From positions 310,001-374,000 of the forward strand of contig CAWAZS010000001.1 in assembly GCA_963786625.1 (NCBI GenBank): 64,000 nt of DNA, in the 5' to 3' direction. Both the position numbers and the translations under genes were made by a program. Below the pieces are notes generated by a model that was given only the letters and a program-made list of their open reading frames with translations, was not told the DNA's origin and searched no databases. Within the stretch, counting starts at the first letter, position 1. Each line of letters begins with the position of its first letter. This stretch comes from CAIWHR01 sp963786625 (GTDB lineage: Bacteria; Pseudomonadota; Gammaproteobacteria; Burkholderiales; Casimicrobiaceae). Positions 1 through 7,568 of the stretch are shown here, one piece after another.

Positions 1-24
1 CAACGGTGGGCCCCGGCGACTCCG

Positions 25-438
25 ATGGTCTGGGAACATTTTCCGCACGGCGCCGACATCGGCGTCCGTGGCATCGGCGCGACGCGCGACGAGGCGTTCG
101 AGCAGGCCGCGCTTGCGCTGACCGGCGTCATCGTCGACCCCGTGCAGGTCGGCGCAGGCATGGTCGTCGAGATACGCTGCCAGGCGCCGGACGACGAGCT
201 GCTTCTTGCCGACTGGCTGAACGCCCTGATCTACGAGATGGCGACGCGCAACATGCTCTTCGGCCGCTTCGCCGTGGCGCTTCGGGACCACACGCTCGAG
301 GCCAAAGCCTGGGGCGAGCCGATCGACCGCATGCGGCACCGCCCCGCGGTCGAAGTCAAGGGTGCGACCTACACGGCGCTGTCGGTCGAGCAACGCGACG
401 ACCATTCATGGATCGCCCAATGCGTGGTCGATGTCTGA
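25..438 (+). CDS. Archease, RtcB activator
   Basis: Small cytosolic protein of 137 residues, the usual size for archease. Seen: the N-terminal signature HGADIGVRG at residues 8-16 (family form HTADxG) and the C-terminal CVVDV ending, both of which carry acidic metal-site residues in the family. Archease helps the RNA ligase RtcB take up GMP and turn over. The next gene downstream, about 100 bases on and on the same strand, is rtcB, which fits this role exactly. The start at ATG 25 gives a full-length protein. I see no strong Shine-Dalgarno sequence in the 24 bases available before it, so part of the upstream signal lies outside the window. Confidence 0.9.
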   Translation: MVWEHFPHGADIGVRGIGATRDEAFEQAALALTGVIVDPVQVGAGMVVEIRCQAPDDELLLADWLNALIYEMATRNMLFGRFAVALRDHTLEAKAWGEPIDRMRHRPAVEVKGATYTALSVEQRDDHSWIAQCVVDV

Positions 439-541
439 GGGCCCAGCCGGCACGCTGCCGTCGGCGCGAGGGCCGCAGATCGGGCAGCGGGCGGCGGGTT
501 TGCGAGGCCGCCGGCGGCGTGCGGCGGGGGAGCGAAAGGCC

Positions 542-1973
542 ATGGATCCGGGACGGCTGAAGCGGATCGGCGGCGACGAGTGGCAGCTGCCGAAGACCGG
601 GCAGATGCGGGTGCCGGGGATCATCTATGCGGACGAGGCGCTGATCCGGGGAATGGACGACAAGGTCGCCGAGCAGATCGCCAACGTCGCCACGCTGCCG
701 GGCATCGTCGAGGCATCGTTTGCGATGCCGGATGCGCATTGGGGATACGGCTTTCCGATCGGCGGGGTGGCCGCCTTCGACCCCGATGAGGGCGGCGTCG
801 TGTCGGCGGGCGGCGTGGGTTTCGACATTTCCTGCGGCGTGCGCACGCTGCTGACCGGGCTCACGCGCGCGCAGGTCGAGCCGGTGAAGCGACTGCTGGC
901 GGACACGCTGTTTGCGCGCATACCGGCAGGCGTGGGCAGCACCGGCGCGCTGCGGCTCACTCCGGCGGAGATGGACGCGATGCTCCGCGGCGGGGCGCGC
1001 TGGGCTGTCGATCGCGGCTACGGAAGGCCGGAGGATCTCGAGCGCATCGAGGAGCGCGGCACGATGGCCGGCGCCGATCCCGCCCGGGTCTCCGATGCGG
1101 CCAAGCGGCGGCAGCGCGACGAGATGGGAACGCTCGGCTCCGGCAACCACTATCTCGAAGTGCAGCACGTCGTCGACGTGTACGACGAGGCGGCGGCGCG
1201 AGGCGTTCGGCCTGCGCGCCGGCGAGGTCGTCGTCAGCATCCACTGCGGCTCGCGCGGCCTCGGTCACCAGATCGGCACCGAGTACCTGCGGGAGATGGC
1301 GGTCACCGCCAGGGCGGCGGGCATTGCGCTGCCGGACCGCGAGCTCGCCTGCGCGCCGATCCGCTCGGCCGTCGGAGAGCGCTATCTCGGAGCGATGCGC
1401 GCGGCGATCAATTGCGCATTGGCGAACCGGCAGATACTCACGCATCTCACGCGCGAGGCCTTTGCCGCGGTGCTGCCGGGGACGCAGCTCGCGCTGCTCT
1501 ACGACGTGTCGCACAACACCTGCAAGGTCGAGAGGCACGTGGTGAACGGCGAGCCGCGCGAGCTGTACGTGCATCGCAAGGGCGCCACCCGCGCGTTCGG
1601 CCCGAATCATCCCGACCTGCCGCCGGCGCTGGCGGAGACCGGCCAGCCGGTGCTGATCGGCGGCAGCATGGGCACGGCCTCGTACGTGCTCGCCGGCACG
1701 CGCCGGAGCATGAGCAGGGCCTTTGCGTCGGCCTGCCATGGCGCGGGTCGCGGGATGAGCCGGCACGAGGCCACGCGGCGCTGGCACGGGCGCAAGGTCG
1801 TGGACGATCTGGCCGGGCGCGGCATCCTGATCCGGAGTCCGTCGCTGCGCGGCGTGGCGGAGGAGGCTCCCGGCGCCTACAAGGACGTCTCCGCAGTCGT
1901 CGATGCCGCCGAGCGCGCGCAGCTCGCGCGCAAGGTCGCGCGGCTCGAGCCGCTGGCCTGCGTCAAGGGATGA
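542..1973 (+). CDS. rtcB: RNA ligase RtcB (one frame break)
   Basis: GTP- and Mn-dependent 3'-phosphate RNA ligase used in RNA repair or tRNA splicing. Seen in order: DISCGVRT (metal-site Cys), GSGNHYLEVQ, IHCGSRGLGHQ, DVSHNTCKVE (metal-site His residues), HRKGATRAFGP and ACHGAGRGMSR. By family knowledge the His of the last motif is the guanylylated nucleophile. Combined length is about 476 residues, normal for the longer RtcB type. The frame changes near 1200 (one base too many or two too few in the GCG/CGA run), but both halves align to the family without missing motifs, so a sequencing error is more likely than a dead gene. It follows archease and precedes prs on the same strand. Confidence 0.9.
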
Positions 1974-2036
1974 CGACGGTTGCGCCCCGACGACCGGGTC
2001 GCCCGATCGCCCGGCGACAGCCTGGAGGGTAGCCGC

Positions 2037-3024
2037 ATGCGCGACAACGATCTCAGGCTCTTCGCGTTGAACGCGAGCCGCGCGTTCGGCGAGGCCGTCG
2101 GCGCCCGACTCGCGATTCCGCTCAGTCCCCACGAGGAGCGCGAATTCGAGGACGGCGAGCACAAGGCCCGCCCGCTCGTCGGCGTGCGCGACGCCGACGT
2201 GTTCGTGATCCACTCGCTCTACGGCGAATCGTCGCAGAGCGCGAACGACAAGCTGGTCCGGCTGCTGTTCTTCATCGGCGCGCTGAAGGATGCCGCGGCG
2301 GCCCGGGTCACCGCCGTCGTCCCGTACCTCGCCTACGCGCGCAAGGACCGCAAGACGAAGAGCCGCGACCCGGTGACGACACGCTATGTCGCGAGCCTCT
2401 TCGAGGCGGTCGGCACCGATGGCGTCGTCACGCTGGACGTGCACAATCTCGCGGCGTTCCAGAATGCGTTTCGCTGCCGCACCGAGAATCTCGAGGCGAA
2501 CGCGCTGTTCGTCGCCCATTTCGCGTCGCTGCTTCGCGGACGCCGAGGTCGCCGTCGTGTCGCCGGACGCCGGCGGAATCAAGCGCGCCGAGCAGTTCCG
2601 GAACCGCCTCGCGGCGGCGCTCGACCGGCCGGTTGCCGCGGCGTTCGCCGAGAAGTACCGCAGCGGCGGTATCGTGAGCGGGGAGGCGCTGGTGGGCGAC
2701 GTGGGCGGAAGGACGGCGATCATCGTCGACGATCTGATCAGCGCCGGCAGCACGATCGCCCGCACGGCGCAGGCCTGCCGGGACCGCGGCGCGACCCGCG
2801 TTCTTGCCGCCGCCTCGCACGGGCTCTTCGCCGGCGCCGCGAACTCCGTGCTGGCGCAGAGCAGCGTCGAGCGGATCGTCGTGACCGACACGGTGCCGCC
2901 GTTGCGGGTGACCGACGACGCGCTCAGGGCCAAGCTGGTGCAGGTGGGAACCGCGGGCCTGTTCGCGGAGGCGATCCGCAGGATCCACACCGGCGGATCG
3001 ATCGTGGAGCTGCTCGGCGCCTAG
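2037..3024 (+). CDS. prs: Ribose-phosphate pyrophosphokinase (one frame break)
   Basis: Makes PRPP from ribose 5-phosphate and ATP. Seen: an N-terminal phosphoribosyltransferase-like half with FEDGEHKARP and SLYGESSQSANDKL, the catalytic-flexible-loop region PYLAYARKDRKTKSRDPVT, TLDVHN, and in the second half the PRPP loop AIIVDDLISAGSTIART. The loop departs from the usual bacterial DMIDTAGT form, so this is a divergent member and probably not the housekeeping copy. The start ATG has a GGAGGG Shine-Dalgarno sequence about 9 bases upstream. The frame shifts near 2540, after HFASLLRG, and resumes at FADAEVAVVSPDAGG. It lies 60 bases after rtcB and is likely cotranscribed, linking PRPP or nucleotide salvage to RNA repair. 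Confidence 0.87.
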
Positions 3025-3052
3025 GACCCGTTCCGGATCGCCGCTTCCCTTG

Positions 3053-4090
3053 TCAGGACGCGCTGCGCTCGCCGTGCTCGGAGGCGAGCCGGAGGTAATC
3101 GCGCGCCTGGGCGGTCCACTTCGACGGGTCGGCGACGTCGGGCTCCTTCAGGTGCCAGATCGCGATCTTCGCGCGCATCGACGCCCGATAGCTCTGGTAG
3201 AAGTGGACGAGGGCCGCGGCCGGAGCGTCGCGGGCGAGCTCGGCGTACGTTTCGAAGATCGATTGCCGGATCCAGGGCGCGCCGAGGCGCTCGCACTCGA
3301 GCGCGAGGAAGGCGAGCTCGTCGGCCGGATCGAGAATCCGGAAGTCGCGCGAGAACTCCAGGCAGTCGATGATCTGCGGCTCGGGCTCGAGACAGATGTG
3401 CTCGGGCCGCAGGTCGCCGTGAGCCTCGACGATGTGCCCGGCGCCCGCGCGCTCGTCGAGGAGCGCACCGGCGCGCCGGAGGAAGGAGCGCTGCCGCGCG
3501 CACGCGGGCTCGATCATCGCGATCGGCAGCGCGAACTCGCTGGCGGAGAGCTCGCGGAGATTGTCGGCGATGCCTGCCGCGAAACGCTCCCGATATTCGG
3601 CCGGAGTGGTCGCGACGGGCTCGCGCTCGCCGTAGAAGCGGCAGAGCGCGCCGATGACGCTGCGGACATCCTCGGCACGCACGGAGCCGGCGCGGATCAG
3701 GCGGTCGAGCATCCGGTCGGCGGGAAGCCGGCGCATCTTGACCAGCCAGTCGACGACAGTGCCTCCGGCGCCGAGTCGCAACCGGCCGCCGGCGTCCGAC
3801 GTCAACGGCACGCTCGCCAGGTACACGTCCCGCGTCAGGCGGCGGTTCAGTCGCAGCTCCTCGCCGCAATAGAACCGGCGCGCGGGCTCCGTGCTGAAGT
3901 CGAGATAGCTTTGTCGGACCGGCTTCTTGAGCTTCCAGGCGTTCCGGTCGGTGAGGAAGACCCACGACATGTGGGTTTCCACGGTGTCGACGCGGCGGGT
4001 CGCTTCCGGATAGCTCTGCGGGTTCCTGAGGAACGCGACCTTCGCGGCCAGCCCGGGATCGCCGGCGTCGGTACGAGTCGCGGCGCACAT
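3053..4090 (-). CDS. Aminoglycoside-phosphotransferase-fold protein (COG2187-like)
   Basis: 345 residues. The motif HGDLRPEHICLE (kinase-like catalytic loop, HGDL form) followed by IIDCLEFSRDFRILDPADELAFL (DFG-equivalent region) marks the aminoglycoside phosphotransferase/protein-kinase fold. The N-terminus (MSWVFLTDRNAWKLKKPVR) matches the uncharacterised conserved family that often carries an extra C-terminal P-loop domain, which is absent here. The substrate is unknown. I chose ATG 4090 because GGGAG lies about 10 bases upstream; a longer frame to 4249 exists but its N-terminus looks unconserved. The gene is convergent with prs and divergent from the next gene. Confidence 0.65.
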   Translation of the reverse strand: MCAATRTDAGDPGLAAKVAFLRNPQSYPEATRRVDTVETHMSWVFLTDRNAWKLKKPVRQSYLDFSTEPARRFYCGEELRLNRRLTRDVYLASVPLTSDAGGRLRLGAGGTVVDWLVKMRRLPADRMLDRLIRAGSVRAEDVRSVIGALCRFYGEREPVATTPAEYRERFAAGIADNLRELSASEFALPIAMIEPACARQRSFLRRAGALLDERAGAGHIVEAHGDLRPEHICLEPEPQIIDCLEFSRDFRILDPADELAFLALECERLGAPWIRQSIFETYAELARDAPAAALVHFYQSYRASMRAKIAIWHLKEPDVADPSKWTAQARDYLRLASEHGERSAS

Positions 4091-4345
4091 GTTCAAGCGT
4101 TCTCCCGACGCGCAGAGCCAGTCTGCATTATGGACGCAGCGCACGGCGACAGATTGACTCGAATCATGGACCGTTGCGCTTTGCGGCGGGCGCCGCCCAC
4201 GCCGCGCGAAGCCGGGCGCGTCGCGGCCGAACGATCGGTCGACGCCCATTGACGATGGTCAACGCGGTACCGCCGAACGTCGGATAGCATCGATTTGCCT
4301 GCCCCGGTCCCGTGGCTCGGGAGGCAGCGGCGGCGGGTCCGAATC

Positions 4346-4882
4346 ATGCAACCGCGGTTCTACCTGGCCAACGCGCCCCGCGGCGCCGGCGTCGCGGCGG
4401 CGCTCTTCTATCTCGCCGACGGCGAGGACGTGTGCGGCTGGTTCACCGGAGCGCGCAACCACGGCTGCGAGTCGATGTACTTCGCGCTCGAGCATTATTA
4501 CGCGAAGGAGCCCACGGTCTTCTGGCGCAGCATGGGCGACGATGTCCATGGCCGATGGGCGGCGGGCGACTCTTCGACAGTGTCGGGGATCCATTGTCCG
4601 GTTCCGGAGTCGGCCTGCCACGAGCTCGAGCGTCTGCAGGCGGAATTTGCCGACGAGTGGCTCTTCTACGCCGACGACCCGCGGGCGGCCAAGGAGATCG
4701 ACGCCTTCCGGCAGCTCGGTATGCCGGTGGGTCAGGTGAACGTCAGGTCGAGCCAGCTGGGGCGGTTCGATCGAACGCAACCGACGTGGACGTATGCCTC
4801 GCCCGGGATCGATCTCAATCTGATCGCCTACCTCGCGCGGCACTGGAAGCTCGATTATCGGCAATTGCCGGCTCCGGCATGA
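4346..4882 (+). CDS. Hypothetical protein
   Basis: I do not recognise the family. The product is 178 residues, without signal peptide or membrane segments, rich in aromatic residues (YLANAPRGAGVAAALFYLADGE; WKLDYRQLPAPA at the end) and with four scattered Cys. Codon use matches the surrounding genes, which supports real coding. The start at ATG 4346 is preferred; an in-frame ATG at 4295 would add 17 residues rich in Arg and Pro. It ends 28 bases before groEL and may be read with it. Confidence 0.5.
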   Translation: MQPRFYLANAPRGAGVAAALFYLADGEDVCGWFTGARNHGCESMYFALEHYYAKEPTVFWRSMGDDVHGRWAAGDSSTVSGIHCPVPESACHELERLQAEFADEWLFYADDPRAAKEIDAFRQLGMPVGQVNVRSSQLGRFDRTQPTWTYASPGIDLNLIAYLARHWKLDYRQLPAPA

Positions 4883-4910
4883 GGCCGAGCCACCGTAACG
4901 GAGGCCTGTG

Positions 4911-6530
4911 ATGACAGCGAAGGTCCTGAAATTCGGCCGGGAGGCGCGGGAGAGGATCTGCGCCGGTCTCAACGTGCTCGCGGGCGCCGTCAGGGTGACG
5001 CTGGGTCCGAAGGGCCGCACGGTGATGCTGGAGCGCAGCTTCGGACCGCCGACGGTGATCAATTCCGGTGTCGTCGTGGCCAAGGAGATCGAGCTCGAGG
5101 ACCGGTTCGAGAACCTGGGCGCGCAGATGGCCCGTCAGGTCGCGGCGAAGACGTCGGAGACCGCCGGCGACGGCACGACGACGGCGACCGTGCTCGCGCA
5201 GGCCATCGTGAACGAAGGCATGAAGTACGTCGCTGCCGGCCTCGACCCCATGGACATCAAACGGGGCATCGACGCCGCGGTCGAGGCGGTCGTCGCCGAG
5301 CTGAAGCGCAGCTCCCGGCCCTGCACGTCGCGCCAGGAGATCGCCCAAGTGGGGACGATATCGGCGAACGGCGACGCGTCGATCGGCGAAATGATCGCCA
5401 GCGCGATGGAAAAGGTCGGTGACAACGGCGTCATCAAGACCGAAGACGGGCGGGGGATGACCAACGAGCTCGAGGTGGTCGAAGGCATGCAATTCGACCG
5501 CGGCTTCCTGTCGCCGTACTTCATCAACGATCCGGACCGGCAGCGCGTCGTGCTGGAGGACGCCTATGTGCTGATCCACGACCGCACGATCTCTTCCATT
5601 CGCGACCTGATCCCGCTGCTCGAGAAGATCTCCGGCGAGGGCCGCCCGCTGCTCGTGATTGCGGAGGACGTCACCGGAGAGGCGCTGGCGACGCTGGTCG
5701 TCAACGCGCTGCGCGGCGTACTGAAGACCTGCGCGGTGAAAGCGCCAGGCTTCGGCGACCGGCGCAAGGCGCTGCTGCAGGACATTGCGATCCTCACCGC
5801 CGGCACCGTCGTGTCCGAGGAGACCGGATTCAAGCTCGAGACTGTCGCGCTCACCGATCTCGGCCGCGTGCGCAGGATCGAGATCGACAAGGACGACACG
5901 ACGCTGATCGGCAGCGCCGGGGCTGCCGAGCGGATCGGCGCGCGCATTGCCGAGATCCGCAAGGCGATCGAGGAGTCGAAGAGCGACTACGACCGCGAGC
6001 AGCTCGAGGAGCGCGCCGCCAAGCTCGCCGGCGGCGTCGCGCTGATCAAGGTCGGTGCGTCCACCGAGACCGAGATGAAGGAAAAGAAATCGCGGGTCGA
6101 GGATGCGCTGCACGCGACCCGCGCCGCGGTGGCCGAAGGCATCGGTGCCGGCGGCGGCGTCGCACTGCTCCGTGCGCGGAGCGCGCTCGATGCCCTGCAT
6201 TTCGAGGCGCTCGGCCAGGACGCCGGGGTGAAGATCGTCCGCCGTGCCTTGGAGGAACCGCTGCGGCAGATCGTCGCCAACGCCGGCCAGGAAGCCTCGG
6301 TCGTGCTCGGCAAGGTGACGGCCGGCGATGCCGCGTTCGGCTACAACGCAGCCTCGGGCGAGTACGGCGACATGGTCGCCCTGGGAATCATCGATCCGAC
6401 GAAGGTCACCCGGCTCGGCCTGCAGAACGCCGCGTCGATCGCAAGCCTCATCCTGACCACCGATTGCATCATCGTCGAGGCGCCGAGGCGCGAGTCGCCC
6501 GATCGCGAAGGCCTGTCGCCCGAACCCTAG
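4911..6530 (+). CDS. groL: 60-kDa chaperonin GroEL, non-canonical tail
   Basis: ATP-driven protein-folding ring, 539 residues. Seen: GAVRVTLGPKGRTVMLE, AGDGTTTATVLAQAI (nucleotide-binding), KAPGFGDRRKALLQDIA and GGGVALLRA, all in family order. Two oddities: the C-terminus ends RRESPDREGLSPEP instead of the Gly-Gly-Met repeat tail, and no groES is next to it. It heads a run with thioredoxin 2, Hsp20 and Lon, suggesting a second, stress-linked GroEL rather than the housekeeping copy. GGAGG at 4900-4904 is spaced for ATG 4911; the GTG at 4908 would be only 3 bases away. Confidence 0.92.
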   Translation: MTAKVLKFGREARERICAGLNVLAGAVRVTLGPKGRTVMLERSFGPPTVINSGVVVAKEIELEDRFENLGAQMARQVAAKTSETAGDGTTTATVLAQAIVNEGMKYVAAGLDPMDIKRGIDAAVEAVVAELKRSSRPCTSRQEIAQVGTISANGDASIGEMIASAMEKVGDNGVIKTEDGRGMTNELEVVEGMQFDRGFLSPYFINDPDRQRVVLEDAYVLIHDRTISSIRDLIPLLEKISGEGRPLLVIAEDVTGEALATLVVNALRGVLKTCAVKAPGFGDRRKALLQDIAILTAGTVVSEETGFKLETVALTDLGRVRRIEIDKDDTTLIGSAGAAERIGARIAEIRKAIEESKSDYDREQLEERAAKLAGGVALIKVGASTETEMKEKKSRVEDALHATRAAVAEGIGAGGGVALLRARSALDALHFEALGQDAGVKIVRRALEEPLRQIVANAGQEASVVLGKVTAGDAAFGYNAASGEYGDMVALGIIDPTKVTRLGLQNAASIASLILTTDCIIVEAPRRESPDREGLSPEP

Positions 6531-6699
6531 GAACCTTTCGGCTCCGCCCGCGTCGCATACCCGAGCGCCGGTTCGGCCGGCTGCAGCGCCCTCGGGCTGC
6601 GGGAGCTTGATTCGCCTCGATCCGCCCGCATCTTGCCGGCATGATCAACCATGGCGGCGAGCAAGGGGCTCCGTTCGTCCGCCGCGGAAGGGCTCGAAG

Positions 6700-7134
6700 G
6701 TGAACGAACAGGTGCACGTGGTCTGTCCCCGCTGCAACACGACCAATCGCGTTCGGCAGGAGCGCCTCGATGCGGGAGCGAAGTGCGGCAGCTGCAAGGA
6801 GTCGCTTCTCCCCGGCGAGGCATTCGAGCTCACCGGGGCCGGCTTCGACCGGCATGTCGCGGCGAACGACCTGCCGCTCATCGTCGACTTCTGGGCGCCC
6901 TGGTGCGCGCCATGCCGGATGATGGCGCCGGCCTTCGCCGAAGCCGCGGCGCGCCTGTCCCCGCAGGTGCGGCTCGCCAAGCTCGACACCGAGGCCGAGC
7001 AGGGCATCGCCGCGCGCTTCGGCATCCGCAGCATTCCGACGCTCATCGCCTTCCGGGGTGGACGCGAGGTGGCGCGGCAATCCGGCGCCATGGATCTTCC
7101 CGGATTGCTCCGGTGGGTCAAGGCCCACGTCTGA
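6700..7134 (+). CDS. trxC: Thioredoxin 2 (TrxC) with zinc-finger N-terminus
   Basis: 144-residue cytosolic disulfide reductase. Seen: an N-terminal zinc ribbon with two CxxC pairs (CPRC and CGSC) typical of TrxC, then the thioredoxin fold with VDFWAPWCAPCRMMAP and the cis-Pro loop SIPTLIAF. The active site is WCAPC rather than WCGPC. The start is GTG 6700, with GGAAGG 7 bases upstream; starting upstream at 6607 would add a sequence unlike the family. It is followed 14 bases later by the Hsp20 gene, part of the groEL-trxC-hsp20-lon run. By family knowledge it supports oxidative and heat stress defence. Confidence 0.88.
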   Translation: MNEQVHVVCPRCNTTNRVRQERLDAGAKCGSCKESLLPGEAFELTGAGFDRHVAANDLPLIVDFWAPWCAPCRMMAPAFAEAAARLSPQVRLAKLDTEAEQGIAARFGIRSIPTLIAFRGGREVARQSGAMDLPGLLRWVKAHV

Positions 7135-7148
7135 CGGGGCGAACGCAC

Positions 7149-7556
7149 ATGCCAGCACGCAATCCGACCGATTGGATGTGGGCGCAGGCCTGCGATCTGA
7201 TCGAGCAGGCCGAGCGCATGCATCGGCAGTTCTTCCACCTGACGACATCCGAGCGGGCGCAGGCGGTGTGGGAGCCGCCCGTCGACATGTTCGAGGACGA
7301 CCGTGAAGTGGTCATCATCGTGGCGCTGCCGGGCGTGCCCGCCGAGCGCACCGAGGTGGCGATCGAGGCCGACGAGCTCATCGTGCGCGCCGAGCGGCGC
7401 CCGCCGCTTCCCGGCCCGTGCCGCGCATTGCGGCGGCTGGAGATCCCCTACGGGTATTTCGAGCGCCGCATCCGGCTGCCCGGCGCGCAGCTCGAGGCCG
7501 CGTTCCGCGAATCGATCGACGGCTGCCTTATTCTCAGGCTGCGCAAGACCCGATAG
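7149..7556 (+). CDS. Small heat-shock protein, Hsp20/alpha-crystallin family
   Basis: 135 residues. Seen: a short N-terminal helix region, then an alpha-crystallin domain beginning WEPPVDMFEDDREVVIIVALPGV with the typical beta strands ELIVRAERR and ALRRLEIPYGYFERRIRLP, ending ILRLRKTR. The family's I-x-I/V tail that caps oligomers is not obvious, which is common in shorter members. ATP-independent holdase that keeps unfolding proteins soluble for GroEL or for Lon, the genes on each side. Twelve bases separate it from lon, so they are likely cotranscribed. Confidence 0.85.
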   Translation: MPARNPTDWMWAQACDLIEQAERMHRQFFHLTTSERAQAVWEPPVDMFEDDREVVIIVALPGVPAERTEVAIEADELIVRAERRPPLPGPCRALRRLEIPYGYFERRIRLPGAQLEAAFRESIDGCLILRLRKTR

Positions 7557-7568
7557 GCGGGGCGACCC

